Positions 11,849-23,103 of a stretch of DNA of 64,000 bases are shown in pieces. The stretch is from Adiantum capillus-veneris (Eukaryota; Streptophyta; Polypodiopsida; Polypodiales; Pteridaceae): contig CM043954.1 in the NCBI GenBank assembly GCA_014529385.2, forward strand, positions 94,133,247-94,197,246, read 5' to 3'. The notes below the pieces were generated by a model. It searched no databases, was not told the DNA's origin, and worked only from the letters and a program-made list of their open reading frames with translations. Numbering within the stretch: position 1 is the first letter of the stretch; every line of letters starts with the position of its first letter. Position numbers and translations under genes: made by a program.

Positions 11849-12680
11849 TGAGTCAAGCTTTTCCATGCATGGGAACCCCCCATATATTTTTGCCCTTTTA
11901 CCAAAATATTTCCTATTATATAAGTTACTTTTGATTTTTTCTTCTTTTTTCACAAACGTTTTAGCCTTTATTAAATAAATAAGACTTATGCTAATCAATC
12001 ACGATGTAGCATAAATAAGTAAGCTTTCTTTGTTGATCCTTTTTCTGACCTTAAATATTAAATATATATATTATAAATTACATTATATATATTTTTTAGT
12101 ATTTTCTAATATATTTTTCATGTATGTATATTATTCCACCCTACCAAATATTTTAATTACTAGTTTTCATTTTCAAACCTCAACCCCACTTTCAAATTTC
12201 AATAATACCTCCATCTAGATGATTGCCAATCTTTTCAAAACTCTAGGTCATGTTTTCATACACATGAAGGAGCTTACACTTGAAGGCAAGAGAGAAGTCC
12301 ACTCAAAGGGGACCACCAAAAGACCTTTGCAGCCACAAATAATACATTATTTGGCTAAATTTTTTAAGTAGAGAAGAACCCCGAATCTGAAGGAGCGTTC
12401 AACATGAAAGATGTAGATCGTGATCTCAACTTTTAGCTCAATTTTGTTCAGAATTTTTGGAGTTATGAACGCGGAGCTATGATTTTTGTAGTGGACCCCA
12501 TTTTTCTCATGTAATGGTGACACAGGCCATCCCTAGTCTTCTTCCCTCTTGAATGGCTATGGTTCTACAAGTCTTCAAGCATGATTTCAAGAGACAAGGC
12601 TCTTTTAATGCGGTCTTGGCAAGTCTAGAGTGATTCTATCACCATTTTTGGAGGATCCATCCTCATCAACAATTATCCAC
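11849..12680 (+). repeat. 5' LTR of Gypsy-like element, part 1
   Basis: It aligns with 23104-23936. It starts TGAGTCAAGC and is cut at the Copia target site TCCAC (12676-12680). Confidence 0.9.
12676..12680 (+). repeat. Copia target-site duplication, left
   Basis: TCCAC here is repeated at 17807-17811. The uninterrupted site in the other LTR (23932-23936) contains TCCAC once. Confidence 0.95.
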
Positions 12681-12907
12681 TGTTGGAATTAGGGTTGCAG
12701 AAAAACACACACAGCTTGGAGAAGACGAAGGAAGCTCAAGGCACACAATAGAGAGTGTGTTACTTAGTGTGCAATGGAAAGATAGATAGCCCTAGAGTGA
12801 TGGGCGTATATACAATGCACGGGGGAAAAAACCTCCTAAAGAGGGAAAAAATGCCCCGGCGGTCCTAGTGTGTTCACACACATCACTACCACATGTATAT
12901 GGTAACA
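12681..12907 (-). repeat. Copia 3' LTR
   Basis: On the plus strand it reads TGTTGGAATTAGGG to ATATGGTAACA. It matches 17580-17806 except for two substitutions. Confidence 0.97.
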
Positions 12908-12922
12908 AATCCCCCCTGGAGT
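12908..12922 (-). promoter_or_regulatory. Copia polypurine tract
   Basis: On the minus strand CCAGGGGGGATT directly precedes the 3' LTR start TGTTACC. This is the usual plus-strand DNA priming site. Confidence 0.8.
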
Positions 12923-12989
12923 GATGCGGTGAACGAGAGCTGGCACATGAGTAAAGGGAAGTGCCATGCCCTGAGAACAGGATCAGTCC

Positions 12990-15900
12990 ACAAAGGAGAG
13001 TAAGCCCAAGAAGCTTTGCGGAAAGCTTCCAAGCTTTCTCACGAGACAATGCCTTTGTGAAAAGATCTGCAAGGTTGTCCTGTGTTGGCACATAACCAAG
13101 CTGATCTCTCCTGCTGAGAGCCCCTCATCCCTGACCATAGTGGAAATCACCTCAATGAGCTTTGGTGCGAGCATGAAAAACTGGGTTCCTCGCAACGCCA
13201 ATGCGCTCTTGACTGTCAGTGTTAGATAGTGTTGGCAGTGTCCTGTCCAACACCCAAGTCAGCCATAAGGCGTCTGAGCCATACACACTCAACCGTAGCT
13301 GTGAAGACTGCCCTGTACTCAGCCTCACAACTCGAAGTGGCCACAGTAGGTTGCTTCTTGCTCAACCATGATATACATGAACTGCCAAGCATGAAACAAA
13401 AACCACTTGTGGACACTCGCGTGTCAAAACAACCAGCCCAATATGAGTCCGAAAAAGCATGTAAGTCTGGCGGCAATGATCCCCCCTTGGTATAAAACAA
13501 GCCAAGATGTAAAGTGCCACTAAGGTAGCGGAAAATCCTCTTGACAGCCTGCCAATGCTTAGACCCTGGGCTATGCATAAATCTGCTGACCTGCGAGACT
13601 GCAAACTGAATATCTGGCCTCGTGTTGCATACATAAATGAGGCAGCCAACAGCAGTTTGGTAAAGAGTGACATCAGCAGGATCGCCAGCATCATGTAGAC
13701 TCAACTTCAAACCTGTTTCCATGGGAGTGGCAATAGGTTTGCAATCCTCAAGTCCAAACTTACATAGCAATGTCTTTATGTAACTTTTCTGACACAAGGC
13801 AATACCACCATCACACTGCTTAAACTGTATACCCAAGTAATGATGCAACAGCCCCAAATCTTTCATCTTGAAAGTAGCATTCAAATCAGCCTTAAATTCA
13901 GCAATATGTCTCTCATTTGGTCCAGTGATCAGCAAATCATCAACATAAAGAACCACAATGAGAAATACATCATCCTCACGCTTTACATACAATGTGCTTT
14001 CTGTTGGACTGTTATGAAAGCCTCGTTTAACCAAATGAGTGTCAGCTTTCTCATACCAAGCACGAGGAGATTGCTTCAACCCATACAAAGCATTCTTACA
14101 TTTGCACACTTTGTCCTCTTGTCCTTTTGTGACAAAACCGCGAGGCTGCGTTACATAAACTTCCTCAAATATGTCACCATTCAAGAAAGCAGTAACAATA
14201 TCTGATTGATGTACATCCCAACCAAAATGAGCTGCCAATGCACATAGAAAACGCACAGTAGTCATACGACAAGTGGGAGCAAAAGTCTCTTCATAATCTA
14301 TGCCTTTTTGTTGTGCATAACCCTTTGCAACAAGTCGAGCCTTATGGCGATCGATCTCACCATCCGGCTTGCGTTTCAACTTGTAAACCCACTTCGTACC
14401 AATGGCCTTTTTGCCAAGAGGCAAATCACATAAAGTCCATGTGTCATTCTCTATAAGTGCATCATATTCTGATTTCATGGCAGCAATCCAATTTTCTGAA
14501 TTCTGTGCTTCATCAAAAGACAGAGGCTCCTCAACATCATGTAAACTAGACACAGCCAAAGCATAACAATCTGATGCATAAGATGCATGGCGAGAGCCTG
14601 AACGAGTACGACTAGATAAAGGTGCATCCAATTTACTGTCACGCAAAGTGTGCACCAGCCATTTTGGCATACCTCTAGCCTGCTCATTTTCAGCCCTTTC
14701 CTCATCAAGTACATCATGTACATGTGCATCAGTAATAGGCTGTTCTAAAACATTTTCAGAAACCCCCATAGGCTGTACATTTGCCTCATTGGAACTTACA
14801 TTCGTATTTCCACCACTGAAAAGAGGCAACAAAGTGTCATAAATGTCCTGTGAGCTTACATTACTGTCTCTAGTACATGACAGCAAGGGCTGAACAGAGT
14901 CTTCCACAAACACTACATCCCGTGAAACCAGAATACGTTTTGTTTGCGGATGATACAACCTGTAACCTTTGCTTTCAGCACTATAACCAACAAAAATACA
15001 TTTGACAGCCTTATCATCCAATTTTCTGCGCTGCACTTGTGGCACCAAAGCATATGCCAAACAACCGAAAACACGCATGTGCTCAATAGAAGGTTTTCTA
15101 TCATGCCATGATTCATATGGAGTAATAGACTGCAAAGCTTTCGTAGGACACCTGTTAAGTACATAAGTGGCACACATGATGGCCTCAAGCCAAAAAGAAT
15201 GCGGCAAAGCTTGACTTTTGACCATACATCGTGCCATTTCCGTTAGTGACCTGTTTTTCCTCTCAGCAACACCATTTTGCTGAGGTGTATAAGGCATTGT
15301 ACATTGGTGTTTTATCCCACGACTAGCCAGAAATGCATTAAATTCATGAGACATATACTCCCCCCCTCGATTGGAACGGAGGGTGCCCATAGTACATTTT
15401 GAGACATTTTCAGCCATAGCCAAAAATTGTTTGAAGCACATAAAAACTTCGGACTTCGCTTTAAGCGGAAATACCCATACATGCCTGGAGTAATCATCAA
15501 TGAAAGTCACGAAGTACAGGTAATTGCCCAAGGACGGAGTTTGCATGGGCCCACAAACATCACTATGCACAAGCTGCAACCTGCATGTGGCGCTAACTGA
15601 ACCATCCTTTGGAAACTTAGAACGCTGCATTTTACCCAGAATACAGCCTTTACAAACATGTTTGACAGGTGCTTCAAGAGACGGCAAAGAAGCAACCATA
15701 TCAGATTTCTGCAAACGCAGCAAACTGGCAAAATTCAGATGACCAAAACGTGCATGCCAAAGTTTTGCATCTGAAATAGCCCTTGAATCTGCAACAGCAT
15801 TTGCAAAATTTTGTCCACACTTGTCATACAAAGTGAGCTTATACAGCCCACGGCAAAAAAGCCCAGATGCAACAATTTCATCACCAAAACTGAGATCATG

Positions 15901-17253
15901 AACTGTACATCTGTCATCCACAAATTTGACTACAAGTCCAAGTCTAGCAAGTGCGGATACAGACAAGAGATTCTTCTTGATCCCAGGTACATAAAGTGCA
16001 TCAACAAGTGTGAAGGAACTGCCATTAGCAGCAGTGAGCACAATCTTTCCAACTCCCTGAACTGGATAAGAGGCGTTGTTGGCACAAGTGACTGAATTCC
16101 CATGAGGGACAGACTCGAGAGAGGTAAATAATTCACGATGTGAGGTAATGTGCTTTGTAGCACCACTGTCGAAATACCACACATGTGAATCTGCAGCAAC
16201 TGACAAGCATGCATCATGGACAGCAGGATTGTAAGTGCACTCTGCGCTAAAAGCCCATTCTGCATCAACATCAGCATCAACAATGGCTGCATTTGTAGTG
16301 GAACCAGCATTTGCAGTGGAACCACCCTCTTTCTTCTTAGCCTCTTTGGCCTTCAACTTAGGACACGACTTGATCAAGTGATCATTGGCTTTACAATAAT
16401 GGCAACACATCTTCTTTTTGCCCTTATCACCAGAATTGCCAGACGAAGTGCTGCCAGCAGAAGCATTAGGAACATAATTTTTGCCACTCGCAGCAGAACC
16501 ATAAGAAGTGGCTGCATTACTGTTACCACCCTTTCTTTGAGAAGCAATAAAAGCCTGTTCAACTGCACGCTGCCTAGTCCTGTTTTTTCTAGAAAGTGAC
16601 TCTTGCAACAGCAATGTGCATAATGCATCAAACTTGACAACTTCAGGATTTCCTTGGGTCATCAGTCTCCAAGTACTAGCAAAAGTCTGGTAGGAATCTG
16701 GTAAGGCATCAAGAACAGTCTGCACAAGGGAGCTGTCCGAAATGACTTCACCTGCAGAAATGAGTTGCTCATTGATATCCTTGACACTAGCAAGGAAAGT
16801 GTCCATATCATCTTCCTCATGCATAATCTTCGACTCTAGCTCATTACGCAGCAAAGAAATTTTAGCCTTATTGCGGCTTGCATAAAGACCTACTAGAATA
16901 TCCCAAGCCTGTTTTGCAGATTTTGCTTAACGGATGTGAGGAATAATGGTGCGCTTCACAGACAACGCAATCAATGCATGAGCCTGCGCATCCTTAACAT
17001 CCCAACGAGCTTGTTCTGCCGTAGGCAAAACAACTCTAACAGCTGCAATCCTTGCAGCAAGACCTGCAACATCCTCAACATCGCCTACATCTTCAGAACC
17101 AAGACGTACATCAATGCCCTGCACAATGTTCCAGACACCTTTTGACACAAGAACATGTTGTATCATATAAGCCCACATAGGGTAGTTGTCCCCATCCAAC
17201 CTGTCCTCAGCAGCAAACATCTTGAACACATCTGTGTTGTTGTTGTCAGCCAT
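12990..17253 (-). pseudogene. Copia gag-pol polyprotein, nearly intact
   Basis: The frame starts MADNNNTDVF at 17253 and runs to 13222, interrupted by one TAA at 16927-16929 after IIPHIR. The 1,210-residue open part from 16854 holds the zinc knuckle CCHYCKANDHLIKSC (residues about 150-164), retropepsin WYFDSGATKHIT (about 226-237), and integrase HHCC (HARFGHLN to CKGCILGKM) with HSDVCGPM. The RT has DIVTAFLNG and an intact YVDD, and RNase H has SSCEAEYRA. The second integrase acidic residue reads RSNRGGEY, where copia integrases normally have Asp. The last RNase H segment (13221-12990, VPTQDNLADLFTKALSREK) is displaced by about three frameshifts. It is a young copy, probably inactive alone. 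Confidence 0.93.
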
Positions 17254-17565
17254 GGTAAATGCTGCACCTGATGTGAAAACTGCCCGAAAATAGGAGAAAT
17301 GAAGCGGGAACAACTTGTGCTATATAGCACAAACCGTAGAAGACTATAAGGCACCTGTTATGCAGAAAACGGCACTGACAGAAAATCTGCACAAAATGAC
17401 GAAATAGCCTGTGTAGTACTGCCCGTAGTGGAAACGGAGGCCGAAATGAGCCCAAATCAAAATATTTGTCGACCTGCGAACGCTCGCCAAAGCTCACTAA
17501 AATCGGAGAAAGTGAGCAGGCGTGTGCTGGAGCAGCTGGCGACTAAGCCCAGGAGGACGTGACCT

Positions 17566-17577
17566 GCTCTGATACCA
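17566..17577 (-). promoter_or_regulatory. Copia primer-binding site (tRNA-iMet type)
   Basis: TGGTATCAGAGC on the minus strand, two bases inside the 5' LTR, is the standard complement of the initiator tRNA-Met 3' end. Confidence 0.95.
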
Positions 17578-17579
17578 AT

Positions 17580-17806
17580 TGTTGGAATTAGGGTTGCAGA
17601 AAAACACATACAGCTTAGAGAAGACGAAGGAAGCTCAAGGCACACAATAGAGAGTGTGTTACTTAGTGTGCAATGGAAAGATAGATAGCCCTAGAGTGAT
17701 GGGCGTATATACAATGCACGGGGGAAAAAACCTCCTAAAGAGGGAAAAAATGCCCCGGCGGTCCTAGTGTGTTCACACACATCACTACCACATGTATATG
17801 GTAACA
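17580..17806 (-). repeat. Copia 5' LTR
   Basis: This is the 227-bp copy upstream of gag on the minus strand. It differs from the other LTR at two bases in the first 40 bp. Confidence 0.97.
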
Positions 17807-17811
17807 TCCAC
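17807..17811 (+). repeat. Copia target-site duplication, right
   Basis: TCCAC is a perfect repeat of 12676-12680. Confidence 0.95.
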
Positions 17812-18941
17812 CTTCCACAACCTCTCTTATAATTTTCTTACCTCTCTCTTCTCTCCCTAATAAGCTTATGTCTAGCCAAGCTAGACTATTGTAAATATCT
17901 CCTATCCTCTACATCCTACCCACATTCTCTCTTATTCTCTCTCTATTGACTCTGGTATTTTAAATAATGAGGAGACAAGATGGGAGCCACAGTCACATGC
18001 ACCCCATTTTCCTAGTCACCAGAGTGGGACACTCACCTCAATTATAAATATTGTTAAGTCCTCACCTCCTTCCCTATATAAGGAGGCCATGAGAGCTCAC
18101 TTTGGGGGGGGGGGAATAGACACACACACACACACACATACACCTATCCATACACACTCTTGTGCTACATGCTTGTAGCATGAACCCTAATCACATAATC
18201 ACAACACCATCATCATCACCATCACCATCACCATGCACAAAAGATGAGCACCACACCTCCACACCACTTGTAATTAAGGGTTGAAGGCACAATTTCAAGA
18301 AGAAGAAGGGTGGACACACTCATGATATTCCTCACCATCAACTCCCATCTCTCCATTAGGCCTCCTACGATCTTGTTCCCTTCTCATTTTCCTGCCATAC
18401 GCTACCTATTGTATTCAACTTTTGCAAGCAATCAACACACTCCATCTTGGTGCCATACTTTGTGTCGCTTTGGATACATCTCATTGTGAGCATGGTATAT
18501 GCTTGTTCCTTGCCATTTTTTTTCTGCTTATGTTAAGGTGTGCGGATTCGCCACCATACACACACACACTCTCTCCCTCTCATATTCCTATTATCTTGCT
18601 ACTTCCATCTTGAGGTGTGCAGATTCGCCACCTTTTGTATGAGAAGTGAGCATACTTGCATGTATCCCTGACCTCGTTATCTTCCTTACTACATGCACGA
18701 GTAGCGAGCCCATTATCACTCACTCACCACTCCTCTCACCTTATTCTTTGACCACCCCATTCCCCATTTGGGTGTGGATCTTGAAATTGTTTTCCATGGC
18801 ATGTTTCATTGTGTACATGTATGCGTCCTAGCCGCAAATCTTGCTAGGTGGTGCCCCTATTGCGTATTCCCCATGATGAGGCCATTGTGCATAGTCTTGG
18901 TGTAGAGGCCACCGGGTCTATTTTTTCACTTCCGCCTCTCA
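17812..18941 (+). repeat. 5' LTR of Gypsy-like element, part 2
   Basis: It aligns with 23937-25076 and carries the putative promoter. It ends CCGCCTCTCA. Confidence 0.93.
18075..18082 (+). promoter_or_regulatory. TATA box in 5' LTR
   Basis: TATATAAG sits about 870 bp before the LTR end. The identical motif in the 3' LTR is at 24203-24210. It is the likely start of retrotransposon transcription. Confidence 0.6.
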
Positions 18942-18943
18942 TT

Positions 18944-18955
18944 TGGTGCCCCCAC
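18944..18955 (+). promoter_or_regulatory. primer-binding-site-like sequence
   Basis: TGGTGCCCCCAC starts two bases after the 5' LTR and begins with the TGG expected from a tRNA CCA end. The tRNA was not identified. Confidence 0.55.
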
Positions 18956-19010
18956 TGAGGAGGGCTCTTGAAACCTTCAGTTTACAAGGCTGACATGTTT
19001 ACTTCTCTTC

Positions 19011-20016
19011 ATGGACGAGTGGCTTCTTGAATTCTCTAATTGGACCACTGAAGAGGAGGAACTTCAAGAAGGCTTGACTCAAGTCATCAAGATACTCTTG
19101 CCAGGGTGTTGTATTGTTAGCATAGAAGAGGTGGTAAGACCCTCTTTCCCTACTCAAATTGTTTACATTTCTCATCATCCCCACAAGCGTAGAAAGCAAG
19201 GCACAAGCTGCATCATGCTCACATTGTAGCCAAAAACCGCACCTTCGACATGAGTGCAACCCAAAGTGAAGAAAAGGCCATCATTTTCTCCCTCGACATC
19301 CGCACAGGTGTTCTCACATCAGTAGGCTTTCAAGTAGCGCCAGGCTTCTCTACATCTACGTCCACATCTTTGCCACCTATTCCACCTATGCCCACAACAA
19401 GCCTTCATAACTTGAGGAAGCTACTACGAACACGTGGTCCCTCCCTCTCCCTTGCACCAAAAGATTCAAGGGTTTTCCAGCGCCGACAATCACCCCATCT
19501 CCAAAACAAAAGGGTAAATCCTCCAAAGTCTTTCTATACCCCACTCTCATCTCATGAGCCAGGAACTAGAAACAGCAGCATGGATTCTACGTTGTCTACC
19601 GAGTGAAGTGGCGGAGCTTGTCATCGACAAGGTCTTTGATACAGGTTTTGCTTGGAGGAAAGACAAGACCCTCCACCTTCAAGGGGTGTTTCTTGTGAAT
19701 CAAGGCTATGATGACGACTTTACAGCTTGCTATGTATCCATCGAACTTGGATTAATACAAGTGGTAAGACTCACCACCTACCTCATCACACCTGTGTATA
19801 CACTAGATGGCACTCTATCTTGCAGGAGTGAAGTTGCTCAAAGAGAGAGAGTTCAAGCTTTTCCAAGAGCTTGCTAGAGGGGCAGTCCTAGAGCTAGAAG
19901 ACGAAGACAACCTTGTCCTGTGGTACTATAAATTTGACCTCGACTACCAAGAGCTCTACACCTCCGACTATAACCTTCCACCACGAAGGGGAGAGCCTTT
20001 CCAAATTATCATGTGA
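19011..20016 (+). other. leader region with short unassigned open frames
   Basis: Upstream of gag, several overlapping plus-strand frames have protein-like composition but no known motif. Examples are MDEWLLEFSNWTTEEEELQE (19011), ETAAWILRCLPSEVAELVID (19554) and LVLWYYKFDLDYQELYTSDY (19807). GTGGTAAGAC occurs twice (near 19132 and 19760) and resembles splice donors, and CTTGCAG near 19820 resembles an acceptor, but joining 19554 to 19807 does not keep phase. A spliced or decayed accessory ORF is possible; a leader with chance frames is equally so. Confidence 0.25.
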
Positions 20017-20334
20017 TGGACCCAACGCATCAGCCTTTAGCAAGGAACCAAACTTATGCACCACAACGAATTCAATCAATCAAAGTAATTTTGGACCGCA
20101 AGATGTTTTATCAGCAGATCATTACAACCATGTTTGGTAGAGAACGACTGCAAGAGATAAACACCTCTTCTCTACCCTTTATCCTCCCTATGATTAATCA
20201 TGAAGTGTCTTTTGATGTAGTTATTTTCATCCTTGTATAGTATGTTTTCCATCTACCGAGCACCCATGTATTGAATCTCTATTTAAAAAAAAAAAAAAAG
20301 ATTTCGTAGTCGAGTTAATTTTCTCACTCTCACA

Positions 20335-21576
20335 ATGGCAAGTGTAGCATTTCCAACCTTTACTGGTAAGGTGGGTGAGGATGCTGCAGACTTTCTAGAC
20401 AACTTGGAAATAGCATGTGTCATATCTGCGTGAGATGATGATGCTTCGCGCTTGCGCATCTTCCCACTTCTAATGAAGGTGGAGGCAAGATCATGGTACA
20501 ATGCCTTGGCACAAGAAGCCAAGGAACGGTGGGACTTATTAAGAGCAGCCTTTGTCAAGCGTTTTGGAGAGGGCACAACATCAGAGAAGCTATGGCAATT
20601 GTTGACAGAGTTGAAGCAGGGTAGTATGCTAGAATATGCATCATATGAGTCAAAGTTTGTAGATTTATGGGGGCGATGGATTGCATCGCTAAGAGAGGAT
20701 GAGGGGGCACATGATTTCCTAAAGAAGGATCGGTTTGTGGCTGGGTTATGGCCAACTCTTAAAGAGAAGGTGAAGGGAAGGTTTCCTGCTACGTATGAGC
20801 TAGCAGTTGAAGTGGCCCGCCTTAAAGACAAGAAGTTACGCCTACAAGCTAGGAATATCGATGAAGAGGAAGCCGTTAGGACTCGACCACCTCTAGCACC
20901 ACCTACAACAGCCGCCCAGAGGATTCAACCACAAGAACCAATTGAAGATCAACAAGACCTGCTCAATCGAATCACCAATCAACTTGAGAATCTCTCAGTC
21001 CATTTGATACAACAAGGGCATGCACACAATCTCAACCAAGAGCAAGGGAGAGGACAACGAAGGCAAAACCAAGAATACCACTGCTACAATTGTGGGGAGG
21101 ATGGTCATGGCATGTACTACTGTCCACACCCAAGGAGGCAGAATTTCAACAGAGGAGCCAGGCAAAACCAGGTTTCACCACCGAGAGCAAGACCACCACC
21201 ACCGAGGGCACCACAACAAGCACCACCCGTGCAAATCCTACAACCACCCATTCAACCACAACCACCACCACCACCACAACCTCTCGTTCCACCCTTACCC
21301 CCACCACCAGTTGGCAAGCAAACAGTAAGCGTCATCAGTCTTGAAGGTAAAGGAAAGGATAAAGTGGAGGAGGATAAGACCAAAGTTAAAGGAGTAGATG
21401 CCATAGGGGTAAAACGCGCTAGGCATGGTGAATCTTCCCAAAAGGAAGAAAAGATGAAGACTAAAAGAGAATCTAGCAAAAAGCCGTCCAAGTCACGACG
21501 TAAAATTGACATTGTAGATTTCTCTTTGGGTGAATGTTCTAAACCATATGATTTGGTTCAAGATGTTTCTGTGTAG
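20335..21576 (+). pseudogene. Gypsy-like gag with one internal stop
   Basis: The frame begins MASVAFPTFTGKVGEDAADF at 20335 and meets TGA at 20431-20433 (codon 33). It then stays open to a TAG at 21574-21576. The body shows the Retrotrans_gag pattern (WYNALAQEAKERWDLLRAAF, SMLEYASYESKFVDLWGRW). A CCHC knuckle CYNCGEDGHGMYYC lies near 21090-21130, then a Pro/Gln-rich stretch and a Lys/Glu-rich tail. Gag packages the RNA. The TGA lies in GCGTGA, as expected if a CpG-containing CGA (Arg) had mutated. Confidence 0.88.
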
Positions 21577-23067
21577 GGCCCAAAAATCACCTGGCCCCAA
21601 TTACTCCACCTAGCACCTAGGGTGAGGAGACAATGGACAAAGATGGTTAGCAATAGACGACCAAAGCCAAAGATAGCTGGGGCTATCTCTGGGAGGAATC
21701 TAGATGACATACTACTAGTGATGGATGCTTACATCAAAGGGAAACACATCTCCAATATCTACATCGATGGTGGCACACAAATATGCGTCATGAGTGAAAA
21801 AATGATGCACCGTTTGGGTTTAGAGGTGAGTCGGCCGGCACCATGCCGAGCCAAAATGGAAAATAATTTAAAAGTTCAATGTGTTAGTGTCATAAATGCA
21901 GTTAGGATAAAAGCATTCAACACCGAGGTAGATGTGGACATCTTTGTCATGCCACACAAAGGGGAGGGCTATCCTATCATTCTAGGGAGGCCTTGGCTTA
22001 TGGCTATGAGAGCTAAGCAGGACTGGGACACCGGCATAATCCAGATGAAGGATGCAAAAGGGAGGCCAATACTTTACGACATGAAGACAGTTCGACAATG
22101 TGACATGGATCTAGAAACCTCTATGGATGAGTTTTCTAGTGGTGACTCTTCAAAGACTTTAGAGGAGGAGTCAACAGGGACTGAAGGAAGTGATAGCTCC
22201 ATTGAGGTAATGGGCCTCACATTCAACCACAACAAGGTGGACCCTTCAAATTTGCAACCACAGGTGAAAGTGGTGAAGACACTTCAACTACCCCTATGGC
22301 ACGAGATTGGTGGAAGACGACCAAAAGTTATATTGACGACCACTTGGCAAGTCCTTTCTAGAGAAAGACTCATGCAGAGAAATGCAATTGAGGTCTATTG
22401 GAAGTTTAGGTTTTCCTTTCTAATTGTGAACATTGTGTGTAACGTTAATTTGGGAAGCTCTTTAAGTTGGGTTGCGACAAGAGTGGAAGGATTGACATCA
22501 ACAACCAGTGGAATCAATCTAGGACACACCCATCAAGGAAGAATGGTTTTGCATACTAGTGGTAACATGGAGTCATTTTTCAAAATGTGGTTTGCAGTTT
22601 ATCTTTTGTACATGGTGGGCTCTCTTGTGCAACATGCATCAACCATGCAATCTATCCATGTGGGCAACATGTCTCTATCAATTTGGCATGAAGAAAGAAA
22701 ACAAGCAAGATATGAGGATTATGGTTTCTTACTCCCTTTTGGCTATGTGTCTGGACAAGGAAGCCATGCATGGTCCCGCTTTGGAATACTTTCAAGGATT
22801 GATCAAGTTCTTTCCATACCTTCTATCACTTATGCAAGAGTTAATTCTTGTGCAGCTCGTGGACTCAAGAATCATTATAAGTGTGATCTTCTGAAGAGGA
22901 CATTATTGCATACAATGGATTTACGCTTAGTGTGGGACCCAGGTGGACACCGAAAAGAACTTTGGGGAGCCTCATGCTTCCAAGGGATCCATTATTCCCT
23001 ACAAGGATCTACCAGCCACCAAGGAGAAATCCTACTCTATTTCAACATGCTCCAGAAGAAGAGCTAG
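21577..23067 (+). pseudogene. retropepsin-like frame with uncharacterised extension
   Basis: This frame continues in the same phase as gag after one TAG codon, so gag-pro may once have been a single ORF. It contains YIDGGTQICVMS, where retropepsins have D-T/S-G, and the matching C-terminal ILGRPWLMAMR with a DWDTG-type end, so a protease domain of about 130 residues is supported. After about residue 200 there is no RT signature. Instead the frame stays open for about 280 codons of unrecognised sequence to 23067. That is either 3' untranslated DNA that happens to be open or a novel extension. Confidence 0.7.
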
Positions 23068-23089
23068 AGGCATGAATACCTCTAGCCTT

Positions 23090-23099
23090 AGGGGGAGGG
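23090..23099 (+). promoter_or_regulatory. polypurine tract of Gypsy-like element
   Basis: AGGGGGAGGG lies four bases before the 3' LTR start TGAGGCAAGC. Confidence 0.8.
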
Positions 23100-23103
23100 C
23101 TAA

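Larger units (their letters stand above)
12681..17806 (-). mobile_element. young Copia LTR retrotransposon
   Basis: A 5,126-bp element is bounded by 227-bp LTRs differing at only 2 positions, with perfect 5-bp target duplications TCCAC. It is on the minus strand: 5' LTR 17580-17806, initiator-Met-type primer site, one gag-pol polyprotein, polypurine tract, 3' LTR 12681-12907. It sits inside the 5' LTR of the Gypsy-like element and is younger than it, as the LTR identities agree (99.1% against about 98%). Confidence 0.97.

Noticed and set aside
18422..18831. Open frames duplicated at 24553-24966
   Set aside because: They are duplicated because they lie in the two LTRs; composition is not protein-like and both have local differences in reading.
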